A stretch of DNA of 64,000 bases from Myxococcales bacterium. GTDB lineage: Bacteria > Myxococcota_A > Polyangia > Haliangiales > Haliangiaceae. The notes beneath the pieces were generated by a model. That model saw only the letters and a program-made list of their open reading frames with translations, made no database searches and was not told the DNA's origin. Made by a program: the position numbers and the translations under genes. This document shows positions 32,415 through 42,370 of the stretch, piece after piece; position 1 is the first letter of the stretch, and every line of letters starts with the position of its first letter. The stretch is from the NCBI GenBank assembly GCA_016720595.1, contig JADKKI010000011.1, positions 186,001-250,000 of the forward strand, read 5' to 3'.

Positions 32415-33332
32415 TCATCGGCAGGTCAGATCGATGTCCGGCTCCATCCGATGCGGGTAGTTGAACTTCACAGCGTAAGGGAACTCACCACCATCGACGT
32501 CGAGGCCGATCGTGCCGTCGAGCACCTTGCCGCCATCGCCCTTGAACTGCATCGTCCAGTCGGTCACGCGGATCGACTGGCCCGTCGCTCGTGGGTGGCG
32601 ACGATCGAGACCAGCTTCATCGGTACCGCCTTGTGCTCGATGGCGTCGTCGAGCGGCTGCGGTGGCCCTTCGAGGATGTAGTGGATCGTGGTCCCGCCCT
32701 GCTGGTTGTCCACGCTGATCCGGTTCGAGATCTGGATGTTCTTCGCGATCGCATGCGCGAGCCTCTTCGGATCGAGCAGCAGCCGGCCCGAGAGCCCGCC
32801 GTTCGCCCCGAGATCGAGCATCGAGAACAGCGGGCCCTGCGCCGAGAACTGGATGTCGAGAGAGGCGGAGGCCTGCTTGACCAGCCCCCGCGGCGTTGAT
32901 CAGGCCGCCGGCGTTCGCGGTGATCTGCAGGCCGACGAGGTAGCTGTTCGGATCCATCGCATCGGCGGCGAGCGCGCGACCATCATTGGTCGTGGTCTTG
33001 ATCATCATCATGCCGTTCGGCGTGGCGAACACGCCGTTGCCCTGGTAGCGGAGCTGCGAGGCCTGGCCACGGCCAAGCGCTGCGTTGGCGATCACGTTGA
33101 CGAGGTTCTGCGAGAACTGCAGCTGCAGCCCGCCGCACACGATCATCTCGTGATAGCTGTCGCGAGATCGGCCACGATCGCGAGGTTCGCGGCCACATCA
33201 CCACGTGCACAGGCGGCGACCGCGGTTGGATCGGTGAGCTCGTCGGTGACCGAGATCGAGCCACTGACCCGAGCACCACCACAGGCGGGAACGAGACACG
33301 CGAGGAGGACGAGCGAACGAGGGGCGCTGCAT
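32415..33332 (-). CDS. Lipoprotein of unknown function, four frameshifts
   Basis: One gene spread over three frames. ATG 33332 gives MQRP; removing one C from a CCCC run (33321-33324) joins it to a lipobox region SLVLLACLVPAC. Further shifts at ~33157 (…DLATA/YHEMIVCGG), ~32888 (run of five C; …INAAGAG/ASASLDIQFSAQG) and ~32595 (…VATHER/ATGQSIRVTDW) lead to the end EPDIDLTCR. When joined it is ~305 residues with a beta-rich body. No family was recognised. Four indels in under 1 kb, mostly at G/C runs, point to sequence error. Confidence 0.6.
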
Positions 33333-33493
33333 GCTGTGCAGGTACCTGAGGCACGATGCGGGCCAGCCCCCAAGCCCGCGGGATCGTTGTCAGGTGAGCT
33401 CTGCCTGCGAACCCAGAGGTGTCGTTCCACCGCCACATCCCACGCGCGCTTACCTCGGACGCGCGATCTCGTGTCCACGCGATCCGTCGCGAC

Positions 33494-33928
33494 TCAGCCC
33501 TTCAGCGCGAGGAGGGCGCGGGCGAGCGCGACCACGGCAGGATCCTCCACGTCCTGCCGGCCCGCGAGGACGACCTTGACCGTCGTGCCTTGGATCTCGA
33601 TCGGCCCCCCGGTCCCGACGTGAAGTGCGATCAGCTCGCGCACCCCATCCGACGACAGCAGCGCCTTGGTGGGCTCCGGTGTGTCGGTCGAGATGTAGAT
33701 CGCGTCGTCGAACGCCTTGTCTCCGGTCTGCAGCTCCTTCTTGAACAGCTTGACGAGCTTCTTCCCGATGCCTTCCTTCGAGAACGTCGCGGCGACCGAT
33801 GTCGCTCGCGGAAGCGTCAGCGTGACCTCGGTCGTCTCGTTCGCGGAGAGCTCCATCCCGTTGATCTGCGTGCTGGTGGTGTGAAACGAGAGGCTCATCT
33901 GGACTCCCATGCTGCTCAGATCAGACAT
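33494..33928 (-). CDS. Hypothetical cytoplasmic protein
   Basis: 144 residues starting MSDLSSMGVQMSLSFHTTST. It has no signal peptide or membrane helix. The middle is mixed alpha/beta (TLPRATSVAATFSKEGIGKKL), and the end is helical (PAVVALARALLALKG). No family recognised. ATG 33928 is chosen over an upstream start because the earlier codons are Arg-rich and lack a ribosome site. The neighbouring MDR gene starts on the same strand 49 bp upstream of it. Confidence 0.65.
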   Translation of the reverse strand: MSDLSSMGVQMSLSFHTTSTQINGMELSANETTEVTLTLPRATSVAATFSKEGIGKKLVKLFKKELQTGDKAFDDAIYISTDTPEPTKALLSSDGVRELIALHVGTGGPIEIQGTTVKVVLAGRQDVEDPAVVALARALLALKG

Positions 33929-33976
33929 GGGTCGAGCTTCGCACACCCCTCGCCGCAAGTCGGCAGGGCCGCTGTC

Positions 33977-35104
33977 TCAGCGCGTGGGATCGAGCAGGTA
34001 CTTCGCACCGGTGGCGCGCTTGCCGTAGGCAGCCATCGCGGCAGGCTGGAGCGCCTCGGCGAGACCCAGCGTTCCCGTGTAGTGGCTCGCGAACGTCGTG
34101 GTGAGCTCGGCGAGCACGCGGGTGCGCAGTCGCTGGATGACCTCGCCGCCCGCCTTGCCGAGGAACGTCGTCAGCAGCCAGCCGCCCACGCTCCATGCGA
34201 ACCCGGCGCTGGCATCCAGCTCGGTCGGGCGTAGATCGAGGCGACCGTAGATGTAGACCTGCTTGTGGACGGAGCTCCCGTAGCGGCTGTAGCTCGTGGC
34301 CTTGCGGCTCGCCACGACCTCCATCGCCGAGAGGATCTGAGAGGCGAGTGGCCCGCCGCTGATCGCGTCGAAGGCGAGTGTTGCGCCGGTCGTGGCCACC
34401 GCCTCGACGAGCTCCGCGCGGAAGTTCGGCGAGGTGCTGTCGACGACGTGCACCGCGCCGAGCTTGCGCAGCAATGTGACCTGTTCAGCGCTGCGCACGA
34501 TGTTGACGAGCGGAATGCCATCGCTCGCACACACGCGCACCAGCATCTGCCCGAGGTTCGAGGCCGCCGCGGTGTGGACGATCGCGGTGTGTCCGTCATG
34601 CCGCATCGTCTCGATCATGGAGAGCGCCGTCATCGGATTGACGAACGCCGAGGCGCCCTGCACCGCGGTCGTCCCCGCCGGAAGCACCATGCACTCGCGT
34701 GCGCGCGCCACGCGGTACCGCGCGAACATCCCCCCGCCCGCGAGGCACACCATCTTACCGACCAGCTCGCTCGCCGCCTCGCCGGCAGCGACCACCACGC
34801 CCGCACCCTCGTTCCCGACGGGCATCGATTGCCCCAGCCGTGCCTCGACGGAAGGCAGCCGCGACGCTGGGACGGTCGCCGTCACCAGGGGCCGATCCGA
34901 AGTTCCGGATCCGCGCATCGTGCCCGGATCGGCGGGACCGAACAGCAGCGCGAGATCCGAAGGGTTGATCGGCGCGGCCTCGACCCGCACGACGACCTGA
35001 TCCCCTACCGGCGCGGCGATCTCGGATTCGACGAGCGAGAGCTCGAGCTCGCCCGCCTGGGTGATCAGCGACCGCAGCTCGAGGTTCTGTAGAGGAGTGG
35101 CCAT
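33977..35104 (-). CDS. Zinc-less MDR-family oxidoreductase (quinone reductase-like)
   Basis: 375 residues of the medium-chain dehydrogenase/reductase family. GroES-like half with PVGDQVVVRVEAAPINPSDL and PVGNEGAGVVVAAG; Rossmann half with TAAASNLGQMLVRVC as the nucleotide loop. The structural-zinc cysteines and catalytic zinc ligands are absent, as in quinone oxidoreductase/enoyl reductase members. It would reduce a carbonyl or enone with NAD(P)H; substrate unknown. It begins ATG 35104 and is not clearly part of an operon. Confidence 0.9.
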   Translation of the reverse strand: MATPLQNLELRSLITQAGELELSLVESEIAAPVGDQVVVRVEAAPINPSDLALLFGPADPGTMRGSGTSDRPLVTATVPASRLPSVEARLGQSMPVGNEGAGVVVAAGEAASELVGKMVCLAGGGMFARYRVARARECMVLPAGTTAVQGASAFVNPMTALSMIETMRHDGHTAIVHTAAASNLGQMLVRVCASDGIPLVNIVRSAEQVTLLRKLGAVHVVDSTSPNFRAELVEAVATTGATLAFDAISGGPLASQILSAMEVVASRKATSYSRYGSSVHKQVYIYGRLDLRPTELDASAGFAWSVGGWLLTTFLGKAGGEVIQRLRTRVLAELTTTFASHYTGTLGLAEALQPAAMAAYGKRATGAKYLLDPTR

Positions 35105-35186
35105 GCCGGCATCGTCACTCCTCTACCGCACAAGGGCAATCGATGCGCCGGGGTCAAACAGGCCCGCAGGTGCGTCACCACCGCGC

Positions 35187-36113
35187 TCAGGCGATCACGA
35201 GGCGAGTGCACTGTCGCGAAGCCCCGATATGCACGATCGATCCAGAGTTGAACGCGAGCGCATCGGCCTCCACCCCGTCCGAGAAGATCACGCCGCCCGC
35301 CGGCATCTGGGACTCGAGCACGAGGTCCTCACCGGCCGCGATCACCCCCGCTGTGATCGTCGTGCGCGAATGGCGGCTGGCGAACGGCTCGCGAACGACG
35401 TAGACGAGGCGCCGATCGTCCCAGCCCAGATGCAGCGGCGTCCCCGCCGAGCCCCCCGTGAACGTCGAGACCGCGGCGGCCATGTTGAACACCGACGACA
35501 GCCACCCGGTGGAGCCTGCGCCAGTCGAGACCAGCACGCCGCTCGAAGACTGTGCCTCGCGACGATCCCCCATCTCGATCGTGTAGCGCGCCGAGACATG
35601 GGACCGTGCTCCCACGAACAGGTCGTTGAAGGCGAGCAGGCGCTGTCCATCGGCGAGGCGAGCCTCCGCAAGCGTGATCTCGCGGACTGCGGCCTTGTCA
35701 TCGATCACCCGGCTGACCGCCGCCCGCGCGTCTGCCGGGCCGAATGGCAACAGCACGCCATCAAACCGGTCCGGATCTGGATTGATGGCCACGATCGGCT
35801 GTGCCCCAGCGTACTTGGCGACATTCGCGACCAGGCCGTCCTGTCCGACGGCGACGATCACATCACTTCGTGCGAACAAGAACGTCGGCACGTAGCTCCG
35901 ATCCACTTGCTGCACGATCAGGCCGAGGTCGAGGTGGCGGTGCAGCACCTCCAGCGAGCGCGTGTAGGCATCGTCCTCGCGGACGTAGTCGGCGAAGTCA
36001 CCTCCTGCGTGCTCGATGAAGAACTTCGCCTGGCCGCGTGTATTGAACCTCTCGACGAGCTGCGCCAGGCGGGTCTTCCGGGTGACCAACACGATCTTCT
36101 CGAAGGCCGACAT
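35187..36113 (-). CDS. NAD-kinase-like protein coupled to an SPFH gene
   Basis: 308 residues resembling ATP-NAD kinase/diacylglycerol-kinase-like folds: ARSDVIVAVGQDGLVANVAK where NAD kinases have GGDG(T), INPDPDRFDGVLLPF, and GVLVSTGAGSTGW matching the conserved late Gly-Ser-Thr loop. The first Gly of the GGDG box is changed (VGQDG), so activity is uncertain. The start ATG 36113 shares one base with the stop of the SPFH gene (TGATG), indicating translational coupling. Possible roles are NADP(H) production at a membrane microdomain or a diverged signalling protein. Confidence 0.85.
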   Translation of the reverse strand: MSAFEKIVLVTRKTRLAQLVERFNTRGQAKFFIEHAGGDFADYVREDDAYTRSLEVLHRHLDLGLIVQQVDRSYVPTFLFARSDVIVAVGQDGLVANVAKYAGAQPIVAINPDPDRFDGVLLPFGPADARAAVSRVIDDKAAVREITLAEARLADGQRLLAFNDLFVGARSHVSARYTIEMGDRREAQSSSGVLVSTGAGSTGWLSSVFNMAAAVSTFTGGSAGTPLHLGWDDRRLVYVVREPFASRHSRTTITAGVIAAGEDLVLESQMPAGGVIFSDGVEADALAFNSGSIVHIGASRQCTRLVIA

Positions 36114-37069
36114 CACGACTTGCCGATCAGAGACTTGAGGAGATCCGGGCTCATGTTGAGCTCCCCGATCTTCGACGCATTCTCGGCGAGCTCGCGGAAG
36201 GCGAGCGCGATCATCATGCGCGGGTCGCCTCCGTTCGGAGAGATCGCCATCAAGGTCTTCCAGTCCGCCTTCTCGAGAGGGGCCAGCGTGGTCTGCAGCG
36301 CGTATGCGCGGCTATCCGCATCCTGCTTCGCGTTTGCGACTTGCTTGTCGATCAGGGCGGTGCGCTGCTCCTCGACGGCGATGTCCGCCTCCATCTTTCG
36401 CTCACGGATCTCTCGCTTCTTGGCCTCGACCGCGAGCTCGGTGTTGAGCTCGCTCTCCTTGATGATGCGCTCCTGCTCCACCGCGGCGTTGCGCCGTGCA
36501 TAGATCGATTCGTCGGCCTCGCGGGACAAGCGCTCTCGTGCCTCGGCCTCGAGCGCACGCGACATCTCGGGAGTCGGGCGGATCGAGAGGATCGATAGTG
36601 CGAGCGGCTCGATCCCGAGCATCGCCACCGCATCCGCCTTGCGCAGCCCTGCGGTCACCTCGTTCACCAGCAGCTCGGACGCCGCGAGGGCTTCCCGCAA
36701 CGTCAGGCGACCGAGCACCGCGCTCGCGAGCACCTGGGTGGCGTTGATCAGGCGGTCCCCGAGCTTCGTCGGATCGTCCGAGTGGTACTTCCCCCTGGCA
36801 TCGACACTGAAGTCGAGCAGCCGCGCCAGCTTGGTCGGCTCGACCACTCGATACGTGAGCTGCCCCTGGACCGTCAACTCCTGGAAGTCGCGCGTGATCT
36901 CGTTGAACACGAACGGAACGTCGGCACTCGCGAGCGGGACGGTGACCACGGTCGAGCTCGGCCGGTAGTACCAGAACGACAGCCCGGCGCCCTGACGCTT
37001 CACGACGCCTGCTTTGAAGTGGAGCACGAACGTGGTGGGCGTCGCCTTGAGATACTCGATGCCGAACAT
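36113..37069 (-). CDS. SPFH/band-7 domain protein
   Basis: 318 residues. The SPFH domain occupies ~5-200 (ATPTTFVLHFKAGVVKRQG, then VPFVFNEITRDFQELTVQG), followed by a charged helical segment typical of flotillin-type coiled coils (~180-255; EARERLSREADESIYARRNA). The N-terminus lacks a clear membrane helix, so membrane association may be peripheral. Start ATG 37069 has a strong AGGAGG about 8 nt upstream. It is the first gene of a two-gene operon with the NAD-kinase-like gene, which overlaps its stop. SPFH proteins scaffold membrane domains; the partner suggests a specific, undefined function. Confidence 0.88.
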   Translation of the reverse strand: MFGIEYLKATPTTFVLHFKAGVVKRQGAGLSFWYYRPSSTVVTVPLASADVPFVFNEITRDFQELTVQGQLTYRVVEPTKLARLLDFSVDARGKYHSDDPTKLGDRLINATQVLASAVLGRLTLREALAASELLVNEVTAGLRKADAVAMLGIEPLALSILSIRPTPEMSRALEAEARERLSREADESIYARRNAAVEQERIIKESELNTELAVEAKKREIRERKMEADIAVEEQRTALIDKQVANAKQDADSRAYALQTTLAPLEKADWKTLMAISPNGGDPRMMIALAFRELAENASKIGELNMSPDLLKSLIGKS

Positions 37070-37076
37070 GATGAAC

Positions 37077-37123
37077 CTCCTCGAGACCTACCTCCATTGT
37101 GTGTCTTTTTTACACTAAGTCAA
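37077..37123 (-). promoter_or_regulatory. Promoter, candidate operator and strong RBS of the SPFH-NADK-like operon
   Basis: On the minus strand: TTGACT (37123-37118), 16 bp, then CACAAT (37101-37096) as -35/-10. Between them AGTGTAAAAAAGACAC forms an AGTGT/ACAC dyad around an A-run, a plausible operator. AGGAGG at 37082-37077 is the ribosome site for ATG 37069. This ~40-bp stretch is much more AT-rich than its surroundings. Confidence 0.6.
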
Positions 37124-37291
37124 CCAGAAACCGTTTTCCACGAATGTTCTCCAGATCCATGGCTGCCGCCGACCTTGGCTGATCGTCAAACCAACAGTGC
37201 GACGGGGCATCAGAACACGGAAGTGATCGCGTAGCGCCGCCTCGCGATCCGTGCTCTTACCGCCTCTTACCGCGTGATAGGCTGGACCACG

Positions 37292-38254
37292 ATGCGGCTC
37301 GCGGTCTCTGCGGTGATCTGCGCAGCCTGCTCGTTCCACGTCAACGCCACCGCGCCCGGGGACGGAGCCAGCGACACGGGGCGAGGCGACGGCGCGGGCA
37401 CTGACGCTCCGCTCGCCTCGTGCACCGATCAGGTGCTGGACGGCGACGAGACCGACCTCGACTGTGGCGGGAGCTGCGGACCGTGCGGGGTCGGCAAGGT
37501 GTGCAACTCGGCCGGAGACTGCGATGCCTCGATCTGCGATGCGCGCATCTGCCGGGTCGCGCGCCACTGCCGCGAGCTGCACCTGGCGTTCCCCGCCCTG
37601 GGAGATGCGTCCTATGTGATCGATCCCGATGGCGCAGCAGCTGGCACCGCCGTCACCACGTACTGTGACATGAGCACCGACGGCGGCGGCTGGACGCTCG
37701 TCGGCAAGGTCGACGGCAAGCAGACGATGTACACGACCTGGCTGATCAGCACGGTCAACGAGGCGGCGCTGCAGACACCCACCATCACCGCCAGCGGCTA
37801 CGCGTGCATCGATGCGGTGGAGCTCGCCGTCAACGGCAGCTCCGAGATCCGGCTCTCGAACTCCGCGCGCACCCTGTGGGCGAAGTGGCCGCTGCCTGCC
37901 GGCCGCGCGATCGCGACGTGGTGGCGGCACAGCGTGGGTCAATCCACGATCAACGGCGCAGCCGACGACGCTGTCACCGTGACGACGTCCTCGGGGGCGA
38001 CGATGGCCTGCTTCCAGAACGTGTACGGCATTCTGCCGTTCAACATGCACGGCGGGTCGTATCCGTACGCGGCCAAGAACACGGCGGGGAACATCGACCT
38101 CGGTGACAATTGCTTCGCCGTGGGCGTCCAGGCGTCGGGCAACGCCGACGGGTTCTCGCAGAACGGCAACGGGTTCGACGCCCCGTCCGACGAGGCGACC
38201 TGGCCGAATCCGGCCTACAACATCTCGCCGCACGTCGCGGTGTGGCTGCGGTGA
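37292..38254 (+). CDS. Lipoprotein with fibrinogen-like/COLF1-type domain
   Basis: 320 residues. Signal and lipobox (MRLAVSAVICAAC), a Gly/Asp-rich linker, a Cys-rich knot (CTDQVLDGDETDLDCGG, CGPCGVGKVCN) of the kind seen in myxobacterial surface lipoproteins, then a fibrinogen-like C-terminal domain recognisable by CDMSTDGGGWTLVGKVDG and later Cys-containing strands. Probably an extracellular adhesion or binding protein. TAGGCT at 37278-37283 lies 8 nt before ATG 37292, suggesting a leaderless message. The ligand is unknown. Confidence 0.8.
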   Translation: MRLAVSAVICAACSFHVNATAPGDGASDTGRGDGAGTDAPLASCTDQVLDGDETDLDCGGSCGPCGVGKVCNSAGDCDASICDARICRVARHCRELHLAFPALGDASYVIDPDGAAAGTAVTTYCDMSTDGGGWTLVGKVDGKQTMYTTWLISTVNEAALQTPTITASGYACIDAVELAVNGSSEIRLSNSARTLWAKWPLPAGRAIATWWRHSVGQSTINGAADDAVTVTTSSGATMACFQNVYGILPFNMHGGSYPYAAKNTAGNIDLGDNCFAVGVQASGNADGFSQNGNGFDAPSDEATWPNPAYNISPHVAVWLR

Positions 38255-38290
38255 GCCTGCGGTGATCGCGGCTGGCTGAGCTCGGGCTGC

Positions 38291-40521
38291 TCACGCCTCT
38301 TCGAGCGTGATGATCTCGGCGTCGGCGAGGCGGAGCCGCAGCGCGAGGCGCTGGGCGATCGTCCCGAACATGGCCTGTGCGAGGCGGGGATGCATCGCCG
38401 CGACTGCGTCGAACCGCCGTCGCGAGATCACGAACAGCTCGGTGTCGGTCTCGGCGGTCGCGTCGGCGCTACGCTGCCCGCCATCGAGGAACGCGATCTC
38501 ACCGAAGAAGTCGCCGCGCCCGAAGCTCGCGACGTGAAGGCCCTTGCCCTCGATCGCGAGCGAGATCCGAACCGTCCCCGAGCGCACGAAGTAGATCTCG
38601 TCGCCCGCGTCACCGTGGCGGAACACCAGCTCCCCGGCAGCGACCCGCCGCGAGTCAACGCACTGCGCGAGATCGGACACCGTGTCCTGCTTGCGCCCGA
38701 CGCACATCGGCATCTCCGCGAGCTCGAGGACGCCCTCGGCCGAGGCCTCGTCGGTTCCGTGCTCGCGCAGGATTCGATCCTCGGCCCACGCCAGCGCGTC
38801 GGACAGCTGCGGAAACACGGCGTGGTCGTCACCCACGGCGACCAGCCCGACCTCACGCAGGTACTTCGGGACATCGCCGTGGCCGGCGAGCGTGCGTGGG
38901 AGGTTGCAGAACACGGCATTCGCGCCGCGCTTGTGCAGCTGGCCCAGCATCTGCTCGAGGATGTGGGCCGCGGTCAGGTCGAGGGCGTCGACGTGGCGCA
39001 TGTCGAGGATCAGCGTCCGGCAGGTCGCGAGATCTCCCCCTGAGCTGTGCGCGCAGCTGATCGGTGGTGCCGAAGAACAGCGAGCCCGCGAGCTGGACCA
39101 CGACGGTCTCGCCACCGTGAGCGGCCAGCAAGCTCATCTGCGCTGGCAGCCGGCGACGCTTCGAGAACACCTTGTCGCCGGTCAGCCGTCTCCTGATCAC
39201 GTCGCCGCGCGACTCGTCCCGGGATGAACAGGAGGATCGAGAGCCCGACGCCCACGGCCGACGCCGAGATCAGATCGACGCCGACGGCCACCGCGATCAC
39301 GACGACCACCACGACGAAGTCGAACACCGTCGACGACCGCCGGACCCAGCCGAGTGCGTGCCAGTCGAACATCCGTGCCGCGACCACGACCAGGATCCCC
39401 GCGAGAGCTGCGAGGGGCGCCCAGGCGACGATCGGCCGGAGCGTGAGGAACGCAAACAACACGAGCCCACCTTCGATCACGGCAGACCACCGGGTCCGCC
39501 CGCCGCTCGCCACGTTGACGAGCGTCGCACCCGACGTGCCCGCGCCCGGCATGCCACCGATCGTGGCGGACACGACGTTGGCCACGCCTTGCCCGAACAG
39601 CTCGCGGTTCGAGTCGTGCTGCGATCCCGTGACCGCATCGACGACCACACAGGTCTTCAGGGTGTCGAGTGACAGCACCACGGCGAGCGTCAAGGCCGGG
39701 CCCACCACCTGCCGGGCGTCCCCCCAGTGCAGGCTACCGAGAGCCTCGAACCGCGCGCGGAAGGCGTCACCGAACGACGGCCCGCCACCTCCGAGGGTGC
39801 CGATCACGAGGTGGTTGTCGGTCAGCACGCCGAGCTCGGGCTGGATCAGCGCGAGGACGAGGTAACAGGCCAGCCCGGCGGTGAGGCCGAGGATCGCGGC
39901 CGGAATGATCTTGATCACCCGTGGCGCGAGGACCATCACCACGATCGTCACGCTCCCCACCGCGAGCGCCGGCCACGCCCACACGGATGGATCCACGAGC
40001 CCGGTCGCGAGCGACGTCCCCTTCGGGAGACCGAACAGCGCGGGGAGTTGCTTGAGCAGGATCACCAGACCGACACCGCTCATGTAGCCGGTGACCACGG
40101 GATACGGGATGTACTTGATGATCGTCCCCGCGCGGAGCATCCCGAGACCGATCTGGAGCGCGGCCGCCAGGAGGCCGACCAGCGTCATCAGGATGATCAC
40201 CCTCCCGGGGTCGCCGGGATGCGTCGAGGCCATGTGCAGCGCGAACCCACCCATGACGGCAACGGCCGGCGCACACGGTGCGGACACCAGCCGCGGCGTC
40301 CCGCCGAGGAGTGGGGCGATGATTCCGAGAGCAGTGGCGCCGAGTAGTCCAGCCAGCGCGCCCGCACCGGTGCCGGTCCCCAGCGGGGCGTACACGGCGA
40401 CACCGAAGGCGATCGAAGCAGGCAGCGCGACCAGGGTCGAGGCAACCCCTCCCCACACGTCACCCATGCCTCCCGTACGCGGCGGCTTCGAGGCTGACGG
40501 TTCTGCGGCCATGGCGATCAT
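38291..40521 (-). CDS. SulP-family anion transporter with STAS and cyclic-nucleotide-binding domains, two frameshifts
   Basis: A polytopic SulP/SLC26 permease (starting ATG 40521; IAFGVAVYAPLGTGTGAG and TGYMSGVGLVILLKQLPALF) continuous to ~39225. There an extra C in ATCCCGGGAC shifts the frame; the continuation IRDESRGDVIRRRLTG and a STAS domain (VVVQLAGSLFFGTTDQLRAQ) follow. A second shift at the G5 run near 39043 leads to GDLATCRTLILDMRHVDALD, then a cNMP-binding domain (FRHGDAGDEIYFVRSGTVRI, GRGDFFGEIAFLDGGQRSAD). Both shifts lie in homopolymers, so one intact ~743-residue protein is likely. It transports inorganic anions or bicarbonate under nucleotide control; substrate unknown. Confidence 0.87.
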
Positions 40522-40612
40522 CGAGCATCAGCGATGCCAGCGCGCATGCGTGCGGAGACCACCAGGCCGCGCAGGACTTGCGGGCGGCGAGCGTCGAGGC
40601 GCAGGCGGTTCG

Positions 40613-40867
40613 TTAGATCAGCAGCGTGTAGCCGAGATACGCAGCTCCCGCCGTCACCCCGAACACCACCAGGTGGACGAGAGCCCCGGGTGGACGTGGC
40701 GGTGCGGCCACGGGTAGCTGGACCTGGAGCTCGGCGAGCTCTCGCCGGGCGTCGTCGAGCCGCTGCTCGGTGGCGGCGTGATTCACCTTCTTGTGCTCGA
40801 GCTCGGCGATCTCGTCGATCAAGGAGCTGGCGCGCTGCGCTCGAGCCACGTCGTCGTCGCGGTACAT
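40613..40867 (-). CDS. Small coiled-coil membrane protein
   Basis: 84 residues: a charged coiled-coil helix (~5-50; SLIDEIAELEHKKVNHAATE) and a C-terminal membrane helix (VHLVVFGVTAGAAYLGYTLL). The ATG overlaps the stop of the VWA gene (TGATG), so it is co-translated with it and may be its membrane partner. No family name. Confidence 0.65.
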   Translation of the reverse strand: MYRDDDVARAQRASSLIDEIAELEHKKVNHAATEQRLDDARRELAELQVQLPVAAPPRPPGALVHLVVFGVTAGAAYLGYTLLI

Positions 40868-42031
40868 CAGAACTTGTATCCCTTCTTGGTCGCGATCTTC
40901 TTCGTGGTCTTCAGCAGTTCGGTGTCGAGAGACTGCTCGGGTGCGCCTCCCCTCTTCGCGCGCTCCGCGTCGAGGAAGGCGCTGCGCTGTGCTTCGAGCT
41001 TGCCGATCTTCGACTTCAGCTCGGCGCGCTTCGCCGCGTTGGCAGCCACCAGCTGCTGCTTCTCGGCGGCGGACTTCCCGCGCAGCTCCGCCGGGAGCTT
41101 GTCATCGCTCGCCGTCTCGAGGAACTTGCCGTCCTTCTCCACGGCATCGACGACGTCCCAGCTCTCGTTCCGGTAGGCCTTCTTGCTCTTGAGCTGCGCG
41201 CGCTCGAGCGCCACCTTGGGGCTCATCTTCGCCGAAGACATGTCCGCCTTCTGCTGCCGCGCGGACGCCGCCTGCCCCTCCGCTCCATAGGCCATGTACG
41301 TGCTGTTGAGCTCGTCGCCGAGGCGCAGGATCTCTGCGTCCTGCGGCGAGGGGACGTGGATGGCCACCTGGTTCTGATCGATGGTCGCGAGGTCCGAGTG
41401 CGCGAGCTTCGGCCGCCGCCGCCATCGCATCTGCAGCGTTGACCGGGCCCTGATCGAAGCCTTCGTTCCCGGCGACGTAGATGAACTTCATCGCAGCGGG
41501 ATCGGAGGACCATTGCAGCTTCGCGACCGACGTCTGGATCGCCTGCCCGGCGAACTCCGAGCCACCGTTCGTGAACAGGGCGTGCAGCTTCTCGGACACC
41601 GAGTCGAGATCGCTGGTGAAGGGCAGCACCTGTCGGATGTAGCCCTGCGCGGCAGGGATCGTGTCGTTGCCGTACTCGTAGAGGGCGAGCTCGATCTTCA
41701 CGCCGCGGACCTTCCCGTCCACCACACGCGTCATCTTCCCCATCTGGTCGACCATGTTCCACAGGTGTGCGCGCGCCTGGTTGATCAGCCCGTCCATGCT
41801 GCTCGAGGTATCGAGGAGGAGCGCGATCTGCACGGTGTCCTGCACCTGGTCACGCTCCGGTGTGACCGCCACCGGGGCCGACGGACTCACCTCCATCGCC
41901 GCGGCGGGCGACACCGCGGGATGGTGCCAGCCGGCTGCATAGGCAACTCCTGCGGCACCACCGAGCGCCGCGACCAGGGTCAGACTGTGACGGCGCAGCC
42001 AGCTACCGAGCTTCTTCGTGGGACGAGACAT
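40867..42031 (-). CDS. VWA-domain protein, internal segment missing
   Basis: N-terminal membrane anchor or signal (LTLVAALGGAAGVAYAAG), then a von Willebrand A domain with the MIDAS motif LLLDTSSSMDG and FIYVAGNEGFDQGPV. At ~41415 the frame changes and about 35 residues expected between the fourth and fifth strands are absent; the chain resumes with SDLATIDQNQVAIHVPSPQD and a long charged helical tail ending KKGYKF. The RBS GGCAGGAGG before ATG 42031 is excellent. The lost piece is probably a ~0.1-kb assembly deletion. Envelope-located; the partner may be the coupled small membrane protein. Confidence 0.8.
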
Positions 42032-42112
42032 GGTTCCTCCTGCCGTGCGTACGGCGGTTTGAAGCCATGACGTGCAAGCAGCCGCATCGGTCTGCGTTCC
42101 TCGTCAGAAACT

Positions 42113-42294
42113 TGTAAGAACCCGCGCCGATCAGATTTCCTGTGCGCGCGCTGCAACCGCGATTGGGTCGCCGTGTCTCTCGAGACGCGAGCCGCGTCGG
42201 GGCGTGCTCGGAGATCGAGGCCGAGTGGCGTGCGCTCTATCCCGTGGCCCGCCTCGACTTCGAGAGATTCCTCGCCGGCCGGCGCGGCTGGTGA
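42113..42294 (+). pseudogene. Possible broken short coding segment in a 340-bp intergenic region
   Basis: Between the VWA start (42031) and the next lipoprotein (42371) no complete gene is visible. One frame reads SDFLCARCNRDW, a CxxC-containing peptide; another reads CSEIEAEWRALYPVARLDFE and ends with TGA 42294. They could be parts of one small frameshifted gene, but no start codon fits. The rest of the gap holds the VWA ribosome site and nothing else I can name. Confidence 0.2.
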
Positions 42295-42370
42295 GCTCAC
42301 GGGGAGATTCGTGCGGTTTCCGTCCTCCGTGGTCGGCGGCGCAATTCCGCTTCAGGTAGCCTGCGCTGCA

